Notes: generated from the sequence alone by a model not told the origin. A stretch of DNA of 17,176 nucleotides from an uncultured Eubacteriaceae bacterium (GCA_947565475.1 CANOGI010000014.1:1-17176), one strand, 5' to 3'. Positions 8,783 to 15,432 are shown, counted from the first letter of the stretch. Made by a program: numbers and translations.

Positions 8783-9526
8783 ATGGCATCGGCTAATAAA
8801 AACGTGATTATCACGGGAAGCAACAGAGGCATCGGAAAAGCCCTTTTAAAAGAATTCGCGGAAAGAGGCTATAATATATGGGCGTGCGCGAGAAAGGAAA
8901 ACAGCGAATTTGAAAAAGATATAAACGGGCTAAGCGAAAAATATAACGTTTTAATTAAACCTGTGTATTTTGATTTAAGCAAAGAAGAGGAGATTAAGGC
9001 AGGAATAAAAGATATTATAAGCGAACGTAAAAATATAGACGCGCTCATTAATAACGCCGGTGTTCCTCACGGCGGGCTGTTGTCTATGACGTCCCTTAAA
9101 TCAATACGTGATGTATATGAAATCAACGTATTCGCTCAAATATTGATTACACAACTTGTAAGCAGAAAAATGATAAGACAGAAAAGCGGCTCTATAATTA
9201 ATATGTGCTCCGTAGGCGGAATGGAGCATAATCCGGGATATTTGGCTTACGGCTCAAGCAAGGCGGCGCTGATATGGATAACAAAATCAATCGCCAAAGA
9301 GCTCGCGCCTTTGGGCATACGTGTAAACGGTATCTCCCCAGGGCTTATTGAAACAGATATGGGCCATTACAAATCAGATGACGAGATGGCTAAAGTAATT
9401 GACAGAACGCCTATGGGACGTATGGGAAAACCGGAGGAGATAGCTAAAGCCGCCGCTTTTTTAGCGTCAGATGAGGCGTCTTATATTACAGGACATATTA
9501 TGGTTGTCGATGGAGGCAGATTATGA
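8783..9526 (+). CDS. SDR-family oxidoreductase 1, FabG-like
   Basis: This is a classical short-chain dehydrogenase/reductase of 247 residues. It has the Rossmann cofactor loop TGSNRGIG (11-18), NNAG (90-93) and the catalytic tetrad N115, S143, Y156, K160 (YGSSK), with the usual C-terminal VVDGG. In this family it would interconvert a ketone and a secondary alcohol using NAD(P)H. The R in TGSNRG and the ACARK segment after strand 2 are compatible with NADPH, but this is not proof. An in-frame GTG at 8774 would add three residues. I prefer ATG 8783 because GGGGTGAG (8771-8778) fits it and nothing precedes the GTG. It is the first gene of a coupled block and overlaps the transketolase N-half by 4 bp (ATGA). 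It is clearly paralogous to the SDR at 13766. A housekeeping FabG role is unlikely given the neighbours, and the substrate is unknown. Confidence 0.92.
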   Translation: MASANKNVIITGSNRGIGKALLKEFAERGYNIWACARKENSEFEKDINGLSEKYNVLIKPVYFDLSKEEEIKAGIKDIISERKNIDALINNAGVPHGGLLSMTSLKSIRDVYEINVFAQILITQLVSRKMIRQKSGSIINMCSVGGMEHNPGYLAYGSSKAALIWITKSIAKELAPLGIRVNGISPGLIETDMGHYKSDDEMAKVIDRTPMGRMGKPEEIAKAAAFLASDEASYITGHIMVVDGGRL

Positions 9527-10362
9527 GTATAAATTGTTCGGAAGAAAATATTAAAAGATTAAATGAAATGGCTGAGAGAATGAGGCTTTCCGCTTTAGAT
9601 ATGGCGCTTGCCTCCGAAAAAAACGGTTCCCATTTGGGCGGTAGTTTGTCCTGTATTGAGATAATGGCGGCTTTATACGGCGAGGTTTTAAATATAAACC
9701 CCAGAAATCCTCTTAACGCTGACAGAGACAGATTTATCCCAAGTAAAAATCATTGTGTTCTCGCCCATATTCCGGCTCTCGCGGAAGCGGGCTTTATTCC
9801 CTATGAAGAAATTCTTGAGTTTCAAAAAGACGGTGGCAGACTCACAGGTTATCCCGAGAGAAAAGAAATCGGTTTGGAGTATTCCGGAGGAAGCCTTGGT
9901 ATGGCCATTTCCGTGGGAATAGGAATAGGATTAAGCTTCAAAGAGCGTAAACGAGATAATAAAGTTTACATCTTAATGGGAGACGGCGAGCTTAATGAGG
10001 GTTCCGTATGGGAGGGTTTTATGTCGGCGGCTCATTTTAAATTAGATAATATCACAGTTATAATCGACAGGAATCATTTATCCTATGACGGGGATACGGA
10101 GGACGTTATGGGCATAGAGGATTTGGGAGAAAAAATGAGGAGTTTTAACTGGTTTGTGTCAAAATGCGACGGACATAACATAAGCCAACTTTTAAAGGCT
10201 TTTTCCGAAAGCGAGCCTTTAAAACCCCATATTATTATAGCGGATACAATTAAGGGAAAAGGCGTGTCATTTATTGAGAACAAAAGAGAATGGCATCATC
10301 ATACACTTACAAAAGAACAGTATGACACGGCGAGAAATGAGATACTTGGAAAAGAGGGCTGA
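9523..10362 (+). CDS. Transketolase-type enzyme, N-terminal (TPP-binding) subunit
   Basis: This is the thiamine-diphosphate pyrophosphate-binding half of a split transketolase, 279 residues, a normal size for the separate subunit. Visible features are the N-terminal GSHLGG with H37, a GGSLGMA turn (122-128), the diphosphate/metal motif starting GDGELNEG (153-160) with D154 and closing at N184, and a C-terminal GKG...EWHHH segment (245-260) with histidines where transketolases hold substrate-site histidines. With the next gene it should form an active heterotetramer that transfers a two-carbon ketol unit between sugar phosphates or other aldehydes. It is translated from an ATG overlapping the SDR1 stop, with GGAGG at 9512-9516. 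Its place among acyl-reduction genes suggests a dedicated, non-pentose-phosphate acceptor. The fold is secure; the substrate is inference. Confidence 0.93.
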   Translation: MSINCSEENIKRLNEMAERMRLSALDMALASEKNGSHLGGSLSCIEIMAALYGEVLNINPRNPLNADRDRFIPSKNHCVLAHIPALAEAGFIPYEEILEFQKDGGRLTGYPERKEIGLEYSGGSLGMAISVGIGIGLSFKERKRDNKVYILMGDGELNEGSVWEGFMSAAHFKLDNITVIIDRNHLSYDGDTEDVMGIEDLGEKMRSFNWFVSKCDGHNISQLLKAFSESEPLKPHIIIADTIKGKGVSFIENKREWHHHTLTKEQYDTARNEILGKEG

Positions 10363-10365
10363 GAA

Positions 10366-11349
10366 ATGAGTGTAACGTCTAAAGATATAAGAATATGGTC
10401 AAGACTCGGACAGAGAGGCTCGGTCTTCGGTGTGAAGATGCCGGAAATAGCGGAAAATAAAAATAACTTAAAGCTTTTGACCGCTGATTTGGCTGTTCTA
10501 TCCGGTATGGAGAGATATATGACAAGCTATCCCGATAAATTTTTAAACGTTGGCATAGCTGAGCAAAATATGATTGGAATAGCCGCTGGCCTGGCTATGG
10601 AGGGGGATTGTGTTTTCGCCACAACTTACGCCTCTTTTATCGCCGTGAGAAGCCTTGAGCATATAAGGCAGCATCTTTCTTATCTGGGCTGCGACGTTAA
10701 AATCATCGGCTCATCGGCGGGAGTTGTGGCTGCTAAATCCGGAGTATCCCACTGGGCGACGGAAGATTTGGCTTTCATAAGGGCGCTTCCCGGAATTACT
10801 GTATTTTCCCCGGCGGACAGTCTGGAGGCTATGAAAATTGTTGACTACGCATCAAAAACTAAGGGGCCTATGTATATCCGCCTCAGCGGAGGTCTAAACT
10901 GCCCTATAGTATACAAAGAAGATTATGAGTTTATCCCCGGAAAACTCAAAGAACTGAAAAAGGGTAATGATATAGCCATTATAGCAACGGGGTTAATGGT
11001 AAACGAGTCCTTGAGGGCTGAAAAATTATTAGCTGAAAGCGGAATCAGTTGTTCCGTTATAAACGCTCACACTATTAAACCTATTGACAAAGAAGGTCTT
11101 GAGGATATATTCAAAAAACATAAAATGATTGTGACGGTTGAGGAACATAACGTCATTGGCGGTATGGGAAGCGCGGTGGCGGAGGTTAAAGCCACTTTAA
11201 ATAATACGCCGAAACAGGTTTTTATAGGATTTCAAGATACCTACACCGCCGCCGGCTCTCAAAAATTTGTCTGGGAGCGGGCGGGATTAACAGGTGAGCT
11301 TATAGCCAAACGAATTACAGATGAATGGAGCAAGATAAATGATAGATGA
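10366..11349 (+). CDS. Transketolase-type enzyme, C-terminal (PYR) subunit
   Basis: This is the pyrimidine-binding half plus C-terminal domain of the split transketolase, 327 residues. The catalytic glutamate is E66 within NVGIAEQNMIG, followed by an aromatic-bearing FATTYASF stretch (84-91) of the kind that lines the thiamine ring pocket. A C-terminal transketolase domain follows with VEEHNVIGGMGSAVAE. It begins three bases after the N-half stop, with AGAGGG as ribosome site, and overlaps the LuxE-like start by 11 bp. The two halves are a natural two-subunit arrangement and not a frameshift, since each has its own start, stop and ribosome site. DXS and pyruvate dehydrogenase E1 share the fold, but the separate halves and their lengths fit the split transketolase type best. 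Confidence 0.92.
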   Translation: MSVTSKDIRIWSRLGQRGSVFGVKMPEIAENKNNLKLLTADLAVLSGMERYMTSYPDKFLNVGIAEQNMIGIAAGLAMEGDCVFATTYASFIAVRSLEHIRQHLSYLGCDVKIIGSSAGVVAAKSGVSHWATEDLAFIRALPGITVFSPADSLEAMKIVDYASKTKGPMYIRLSGGLNCPIVYKEDYEFIPGKLKELKKGNDIAIIATGLMVNESLRAEKLLAESGISCSVINAHTIKPIDKEGLEDIFKKHKMIVTVEEHNVIGGMGSAVAEVKATLNNTPKQVFIGFQDTYTAAGSQKFVWERAGLTGELIAKRITDEWSKINDR

Positions 11350-12418
11350 TTTTTATCAATTAAATCCCTATGAGCTTAATAAAAATGACAAAGAAATTTT
11401 ACTTAGAAAAGAATTAATGCTTTTAACTGAATTTCACAGAAAACACTGCGCCGAGTACAGCAGCTTTTTAAACGCCGTTGGCTATAAAGAAGAAAATGTT
11501 AAATCCGTGTCAGACATTCCCTTTTTCCCTGTGAGGCTTTTTAAGGAATATGATTTGTTAAGCGTAAACCGGGAAGACGTTTTTAAAACAATGACTTCAT
11601 CAGGAACCACGGGGCAGGCTGTCTCTAAAATTTTTGTGGATAAGGAGACGGCGATATCTCAGCAAAAAGTTATGATAAAAATTTTAAGCGATTACTGGGG
11701 AAAGAAGCGCCTGCCTATGCTCGTTATTGACACTCATTCAGTTTTAAAGGACAGAAAAATGTTCTCGGCGAGAGGAGCGGCGATTATCGGTTTAAATATC
11801 GTGTCAAAAGAAACCGTTTACGTTTTAAACGATGATATGAGTTTAAATTTTGAGAAGCTGCAAAACTTTCTTGATAAATATAAAGGGCAGCGGTTTATTA
11901 TTTTTGGATTTACTTTTATGGTATGGCAGCATTTTTATAAAGAGTTATTAAAACTTGGAAAATTTTTCGATATGTCGGAAGCGTTTCTGATGACGGGAGG
12001 TGGCTGGAAAAAATTACAGGAAGAAGCCCTTTCCCGAAACGACTTTAAAGACCGTTTTAAGAAATTATGCGGGATAAAGCATTTTTTAGACCACTATGGA
12101 ATGGTAGAGCAGACAGGATGTATCTACGCCGAGTGTGAGTACGGGCATTTACACGCCAGTATTTACTCAGACGTGATTATAAGAGACCCTAAGGACTTCA
12201 AACCGCTCGATATAGGTAAAAAAGGTATTATGCAAGTTGTTTCCGTCTTGCCCCACTCATATCCGGGTCATTCCTTGCTAACGGAAGATGAGGGAATTGT
12301 CATAGGTGAGGACAACTGTCCCTGCGGTCGAAAGGGAAAATATATAGAAATAATAGGAAGATTGAAAAACGCCGAATTAAGGGGGTGCAGCGATACTTAT
12401 GCGGATAAATTCAAATGA
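11339..12418 (+). CDS. luxE-like: LuxE-like acyl-protein synthetase (adenylate-forming)
   Basis: This 359-residue member of the LuxE/PaaK-type adenylate-forming group is close to the usual LuxE length (about 370). The ATP-binding loop is TSSGTTGQ (86-93). HFLDHYGMVEQTG (248-260) matches the second conserved adenylation segment, and CPCGRKGK (327-334) plus IGRLKN (339-344) form the hinge region. In luminous bacteria LuxE activates a fatty acid as acyl-AMP and holds it on a cysteine near the C-terminus. Here C350, ten residues from the end, is the matching candidate. The acyl group would then pass to the LuxC partner encoded next, with which it overlaps by 20 bp. No LuxD-type thioesterase is present, so the acid may be free or released from the carrier protein. 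The gene symbol is only by family. Confidence 0.88.
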   Translation: MIDDFYQLNPYELNKNDKEILLRKELMLLTEFHRKHCAEYSSFLNAVGYKEENVKSVSDIPFFPVRLFKEYDLLSVNREDVFKTMTSSGTTGQAVSKIFVDKETAISQQKVMIKILSDYWGKKRLPMLVIDTHSVLKDRKMFSARGAAIIGLNIVSKETVYVLNDDMSLNFEKLQNFLDKYKGQRFIIFGFTFMVWQHFYKELLKLGKFFDMSEAFLMTGGGWKKLQEEALSRNDFKDRFKKLCGIKHFLDHYGMVEQTGCIYAECEYGHLHASIYSDVIIRDPKDFKPLDIGKKGIMQVVSVLPHSYPGHSLLTEDEGIVIGEDNCPCGRKGKYIEIIGRLKNAELRGCSDTYADKFK

Positions 12419-13598
12419 TATAGAATTTTTAGTCGGTAACTTTGACGTCTTAAATAATATGCCAAACGTTCCCGTTTTGCCGATGTTTTCCGATAAAGCG
12501 GTTGACTTCTTGTCTGAACTTTCTAAAGAACTTTTGAACGATAAAAGAGTACGTGGATATATCGACGTTATCTCTTACGCTTATTGGATAAGAAAATCAT
12601 CTCTTGTCACCGCGAAAAACAAACACCCTGACCATAAAAACAGACTCGGCAGGGGAATAGCTTTTCATATAGCCCCATCAAACGTTCCCGTAAATTTCGC
12701 CGTGTCGATGACTTCTTCCGTTCTCGCCGGCAACATAAATATTATAAGGGTTTCAAATAAACAATTCGAGCAGGTTAATATTATAAGCGACGCTATCAAT
12801 GCTTTGTTAAACGGAAAATTCTCCAATTTAAAGCCATACTTCTGCATAGTCCGATATGAACATAGTAATTTAATAACCGAAGAGCTTTCGTCAATATGCG
12901 ACGTCCGAATTATATGGGGAGGAAACAGAACCATTGAAACAATAAGACAAGCTAAGCTTCCCCCTCGCGGAATAGAAATGACTTTCGCCGACAGGTTTTC
13001 CGTCGCCGTGATAAACTCTGAAAAATACTTACAATCGGATATTAAAAAAACAGCGAAAGGATTTTACACTGATACCTATTACACCGACCAAAACGCCTGC
13101 AGTTCCCCAAGAATTGTTGTCTGGACAGGCGGTAAAATCAAAGAGGCAAAAGAGATATTTTGGAAAGAACTTGAGATTTTAGTCAAAAATGATTATGATA
13201 TGAAACCTGTTCAGGCTGTTGACAAATATAACTCTTTTTGTTCCCTCGCTATGTCGTCTCAAAACGTTTCTTTAAACAAGCAAGGGAATAATTTAATTAT
13301 GAGAATTGACGTTAAGAAACTTACTCCCAATCTTATGGATTATAAAAACGGAGGAGGCTATTTTTTTGAGTATGACGCCAAAAACATCTCAGAGATTGTC
13401 CCTATTCTCACAAAACAATGTCAGACTATTTCTTTTTTAGGAGAAAATAAAGAGGAAATCAAAGAACTTGTTTTTAAAAATGGTGTACGAGGAGTGGACA
13501 GAATAGTGCCTTTGGGAGAAACAATGGGTCTTGAGTTTATTTGGGACGGCTATAAAATGATAGAAAATATGTCAAGATTTGTCTATTTTGGAGAATAG
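12399..13598 (+). CDS. luxC-like: LuxC-like acyl-CoA/acyl-protein reductase
   Basis: This reductase of the LuxC family, within the aldehyde dehydrogenase superfamily, converts an acyl thioester to an aldehyde with NADPH. The 399 residues include GRGIAFHIAPSNVPVNF (84-100), a typical LuxC nucleotide-site segment, WGGNRTI (173-179), and the catalytic C234 in QNACSSPR. It is shorter than luminous-bacteria LuxC (about 480 residues), mostly from a compact N-terminus and C-terminus, with the core intact. The ATG sits within the LuxE-like gene after a GGGGGTG ribosome site (12381-12387), so the two are translationally coupled, as expected for a reductase/synthetase complex. It is the last gene of the tightly coupled block; a 167-bp gap follows. 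Chain length of the acyl substrate cannot be read from sequence. Confidence 0.9.
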   Translation: MRINSNDIEFLVGNFDVLNNMPNVPVLPMFSDKAVDFLSELSKELLNDKRVRGYIDVISYAYWIRKSSLVTAKNKHPDHKNRLGRGIAFHIAPSNVPVNFAVSMTSSVLAGNINIIRVSNKQFEQVNIISDAINALLNGKFSNLKPYFCIVRYEHSNLITEELSSICDVRIIWGGNRTIETIRQAKLPPRGIEMTFADRFSVAVINSEKYLQSDIKKTAKGFYTDTYYTDQNACSSPRIVVWTGGKIKEAKEIFWKELEILVKNDYDMKPVQAVDKYNSFCSLAMSSQNVSLNKQGNNLIMRIDVKKLTPNLMDYKNGGGYFFEYDAKNISEIVPILTKQCQTISFLGENKEEIKELVFKNGVRGVDRIVPLGETMGLEFIWDGYKMIENMSRFVYFGE

Positions 13599-13638
13599 TC
13601 AACATTTATTTTCATTATTTATTTCATAAAAACATCAT

Positions 13639-13664
13639 ACTTTTCCAATATTTCCTGGAAAAGT
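13639..13664 (+). other. Intergenic hairpin after the LuxC-like gene
   Basis: ACTTTTCC (13639-13646) pairs perfectly with GGAAAAGT (13657-13664) over a 10-base loop. No T-run follows, so it is a poor intrinsic terminator. It could be an RNA-processing or stability hairpin at the 3' end of the five-gene block. The mirror is at 3513-3538. Confidence 0.35.
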
Positions 13665-13671
13665 CCGCTCA

Positions 13672-13737
13672 TAACCGACAGAAGTCTGACACATAAGTAA
13701 TTTACGTTTTAAGTATTTAGATTTCCTCAGTCGGTTA
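13672..13737 (+). repeat. Structured intergenic repeat, degenerate copy C
   Basis: TAACCGAC (13672-13679) pairs with GTCGGTTA (13730-13737). The borders resemble those of copy B: CTCATAACC on the left matches CTCATAACC there, and GTCGGTTAAAT on the right matches GTCGGTTTAAAT. The internal hairpins of copies A and B are absent. It ends 28 bases before the SDR2 start. I treat it as a collapsed copy with moderate doubt. Confidence 0.35.
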
Positions 13738-13765
13738 AATTTATAATTATGAAAGGAAAATTAAT

Positions 13766-14515
13766 ATGTGTAGAGAACTGGAGGGTAAAAACGCGGTTGT
13801 AACAGGTTCTAACAGAGGCATCGGGGCGGCCGTGGTTAAAAAACTCGCTGAAAACGGGGCAAATATATGGGCATGCGCGAGAAAACCTAATAAAGAATTT
13901 GAGGAAACCATAAAAACAATCTCAGAAGACAACGGCGTTATTATCAAACCCGTCTATTTTGAACTTAACTCCGAGGAAAGTATAAAAAAAGGTTTTGAGA
14001 GCATATTTAAAGAAAAGAAGAATATTGATATTTTGGTTAATAACGCCGGTATAGGACACGCCGCCTCTTTTCCGCTGACTTCCTCAAAAACAATGGAAGA
14101 AGTTTTCTCAATAAATACTTTCGCTCCCATGATTTTATCAAGATATGTTTTAAAACGTATGACACGCCAAAAGTCAGGCTCTATTATAAATATCGCCTCT
14201 ACGGCGGGTATGGACTCAAACGCCGGAAACTGCGTTTATGGGCCGTCAAAGGCCGCTATAATCTCTTTTTCAAAATGCCTTGGGGCGGAAATGGCTCCTT
14301 TGGGTATCAGGGTGAACGCTGTGGCACCGGGAGCGAGCGATACGGAAATGGTAGGAATATTCGCCAATATAGCTAAAGAACACCTGCTTCACCGTTCAGC
14401 TATGGAAAGACTGGCCAACCCTGAGGAAATAGCTGAAACAGTCGTTTTTCTGGCGTCATCAAAAGCCTCATTTATTAATGGACAAGTTATACGTGTGGAC
14501 GGCGGTTCCCAGTAG
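13766..14515 (+). CDS. SDR-family oxidoreductase 2, FabG-like
   Basis: This is a second short-chain dehydrogenase, 249 residues, with TGSNRGIG (13-20), NNAG (92-95), N117, S145, Y158 and K162 in place, and a C-terminal VDGG. It shares long stretches with SDR1, including NIWACARK then EFE, the IKPVYF region, RQKSGSIIN and APLGIRVN, so the two are paralogues that probably act on related intermediates. The substrate-loop region after the catalytic lysine differs (MVGIFANIAKEHLLHR here), which suggests different substrates or opposite directions. The ATG has AAAGGA at 13752-13757 with 8-base spacing. Unlike the upstream genes it is not coupled, lying 167 bp after the LuxC-like gene, and could have its own transcript. 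The 44 bases after its stop contain no strong terminator. Confidence 0.92.
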   Translation: MCRELEGKNAVVTGSNRGIGAAVVKKLAENGANIWACARKPNKEFEETIKTISEDNGVIIKPVYFELNSEESIKKGFESIFKEKKNIDILVNNAGIGHAASFPLTSSKTMEEVFSINTFAPMILSRYVLKRMTRQKSGSIINIASTAGMDSNAGNCVYGPSKAAIISFSKCLGAEMAPLGIRVNAVAPGASDTEMVGIFANIAKEHLLHRSAMERLANPEEIAETVVFLASSKASFINGQVIRVDGGSQ

Positions 14516-14573
14516 CAGGGGATATTACGTTTTTTTAATTTTATCGTCTGTATACCTAAAAAAATTTTAATAA

Positions 14574-14745
14574 TAGACTTCTTTCGAAACTATAAAATTA
14601 TGACTATTCAATAAAAAAATATTTTATTTAATGGTTTAGCGAAAGGCATTTTGCTTTTTTAAATGCCGAAAGCGTAAAGAAGCATTAAATTAAATATTTT
14701 TTTCAGACGTTACTTCTATAAACTTGAAGTTTCGAAAGAAGTCTA
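14574..14745. repeat. 172-bp imperfect palindrome with perfect 18-bp inverted ends
   Basis: The ends TAGACTTCTTTCGAAACT and AGTTTCGAAAGAAGTCTA are exact complements. The interior pairs imperfectly, with AAAAAAATATTTT, TTTAATG and GGCATTT recurring in inverted order around the centre. The sequence TAATA occurs at both outer borders (14571-14575 and 14744-14748). This could be a complete miniature element by itself or the left part of the larger 479-bp unit. The mirror is at 2432-2603. Confidence 0.6.
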
Positions 14746-14770
14746 ATAGACTACTTGAATTTTTGCTATA

Positions 14771-14890
14771 CAAAAATCCTCATAACCAAGGGCGAAAATA
14801 TTCGCCTTTATATTCAGCGGGAGCTTGCACTCCCGCTAAATATAAGAGAAGTTCACCGCTTAAAAAGAGGGTGACTTCTCTTGTCGGTTT
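14771..14890 (+). repeat. Structured intergenic repeat, copy B
   Basis: There are three hairpins in a row. The first is AAGGGCGAA/TTCGCCTTT around AATA (14788-14809). The second pairs AGCGGGAG (14816-14823) with CTCCCGCT (14830-14837), with an outer TTATATT/AATATAA helix (14808-14814/14839-14845). The third pairs AGAGAAGT, bulge, CACC (14845-14857) with GGTGACTTCTCT (14870-14881) around CGCTTAAAAA. Compared with copy A, stem bases differ but pairing is kept, and the loop core CGCTTAAAAA is unchanged. It lies 229 bases before the carrier-protein start. Confidence 0.6.
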
Positions 14891-15103
14891 AAATTATTTT
14901 CGCAAACCACAGAAAGAGAGTATAGTTATGACGCTAACGCCGGGAAAATAATTTTAACCCGCCAAACTTGTTTATTTTTCAAGTGGTTTGACTATAAATG
15001 ACTTTTTATTTTTTCCTTAATTGTAATATAAATAAAGTTTCAAAAGAGTCTATTAATAAAAACACGCTTTTCGCCGATATAAAAAATATATACTATAATC
15101 AAC

Positions 15104-15109
15104 AGGAGG
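15104..15109 (+). promoter_or_regulatory. Strong ribosome-binding site of the carrier-protein gene
   Basis: A full AGGAGG lies nine bases before the ATG at 15119. It fixes this start and is the strongest such site in the window, in line with a carrier protein needed in excess over the enzymes. The mirror is at 2068-2073. Confidence 0.8.
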
Positions 15110-15118
15110 TTTTATTTT

Positions 15119-15358
15119 ATGACAAATATAGATAAGTATAAAGAAGCGTTTGTAAAAAGCCTTGAGTTATCAGAAGATAAGGTTAATTCACAATTAACTT
15201 ATCAGGGTGTTGAGAACTGGGACTCTGTCGGACATATGAGCCTTGTCGCCGAGCTTGAGGATACTTTCGATATTATGCTCGAAACAGACGATATTATAGA
15301 CTTTAGCTCTTACGATAAAGGTATAGAGATTTTGAGAAAATATGATATTGAGTTTTAA
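15119..15358 (+). CDS. Acyl carrier protein (phosphopantetheine-binding)
   Basis: This is a stand-alone carrier protein of 79 residues, acidic, with the four-helix ACP length. The attachment site is WDSVGHMSLVAELED, where S36 would receive the 4'-phosphopantetheine arm from a transferase not encoded here. DSV in place of the housekeeping DSL, and the helix-2 context, resemble carrier proteins of specialised pathways, not AcpP. It would hold the acyl chain supplied to, or received from, the LuxE/LuxC-type enzymes and may present keto or hydroxy intermediates to the SDRs. It is co-oriented with the enzyme genes but separated by a 603-bp gap largely filled by a putative inserted element, so transcription may be independent. 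A hairpin terminator follows 15 bases after its stop. Confidence 0.92.
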   Translation: MTNIDKYKEAFVKSLELSEDKVNSQLTYQGVENWDSVGHMSLVAELEDTFDIMLETDDIIDFSSYDKGIEILRKYDIEF

Positions 15359-15373
15359 TAACATCAAAATAAT

Positions 15374-15423
15374 AAATATAAAAAACTGAAAGAAACTTTT
15401 GTCTCTTTCAGTTTTTTATATTT
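15374..15423. terminator. Bidirectional rho-independent terminator (mirror copy)
   Basis: This is the mirror of 1754-1803. The stem contains CTGAAAGA/TCTTTCAG with flanking A- and T-runs. It serves the carrier-protein gene from the left and the kinase gene from the right. Confidence 0.85.
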
Positions 15424-15432
15424 GAAAATTAA

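Larger units (their letters stand above)
14574..15052. mobile_element. Putative 479-bp non-autonomous element with terminal inverted repeats
   Basis: The left end TAGACTTCTTTCGAAACT (14574-14591) is matched by a diverged inverted right end AGTTTCAAAAGAGTCTA (15036-15052), and both are directly flanked by TTAATAA (14567-14573 and 15053-15059), a possible 7-bp target duplication. An exact inverted copy of the left end also lies inside at 14728-14745, bounding a 172-bp AT-rich imperfect palindrome. The remaining part carries structured repeat copy B and further pairing segments (AAATTATTTTC 14891-14901 with GAAAATAATTT 14944-14954; CAAACCAC 14903-14910 with GTGGTTTG 14984-14991). No coding region is credible. 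It fills most of the 603-bp gap between SDR2 and the carrier protein. Without it that gap would be about 117 bp. Confidence 0.45.

Noticed and set aside
9523..11349. Frameshifted single transketolase gene
   Set aside because: Each half has its own start, stop and ribosome site, is of normal subunit length and keeps its catalytic residues. Split transketolases are a known arrangement.
12665..12934. Antisense frame within the LuxC-like gene (mirror 4243-4512), with similar frames within SDR2 and the transketolase N-half
   Set aside because: These are shadows of well-supported genes with no start context of their own.
8783..13598. Bioluminescence (lux) operon
   Set aside because: Only LuxC- and LuxE-type genes are present. 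There is no luciferase LuxA/LuxB and no LuxD, and the other genes do not belong to lux operons.
8632..14890. CRISPR array or tRNA-like genes in the repeat regions
   Set aside because: The repeats are single dispersed hairpin units, not regularly spaced direct repeats, and no cloverleaf with TTCRA arm and anticodon loop was found.
14724..14951. 75-residue open frame inside the putative element (mirror 2226-2453)
   Set aside because: It crosses the hairpin repeats, has no ribosome site and no recognisable protein features; the composition reflects the stems.
15094..15099. TATAAT as a -10 box for the ACP gene, and a similar TATAAT at 13742-13747 for SDR2
   Set aside because: Transcription from either would start within the ribosome-binding site, and no -35 match lies 16-18 bases upstream. 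Both are in very AT-rich sequence.
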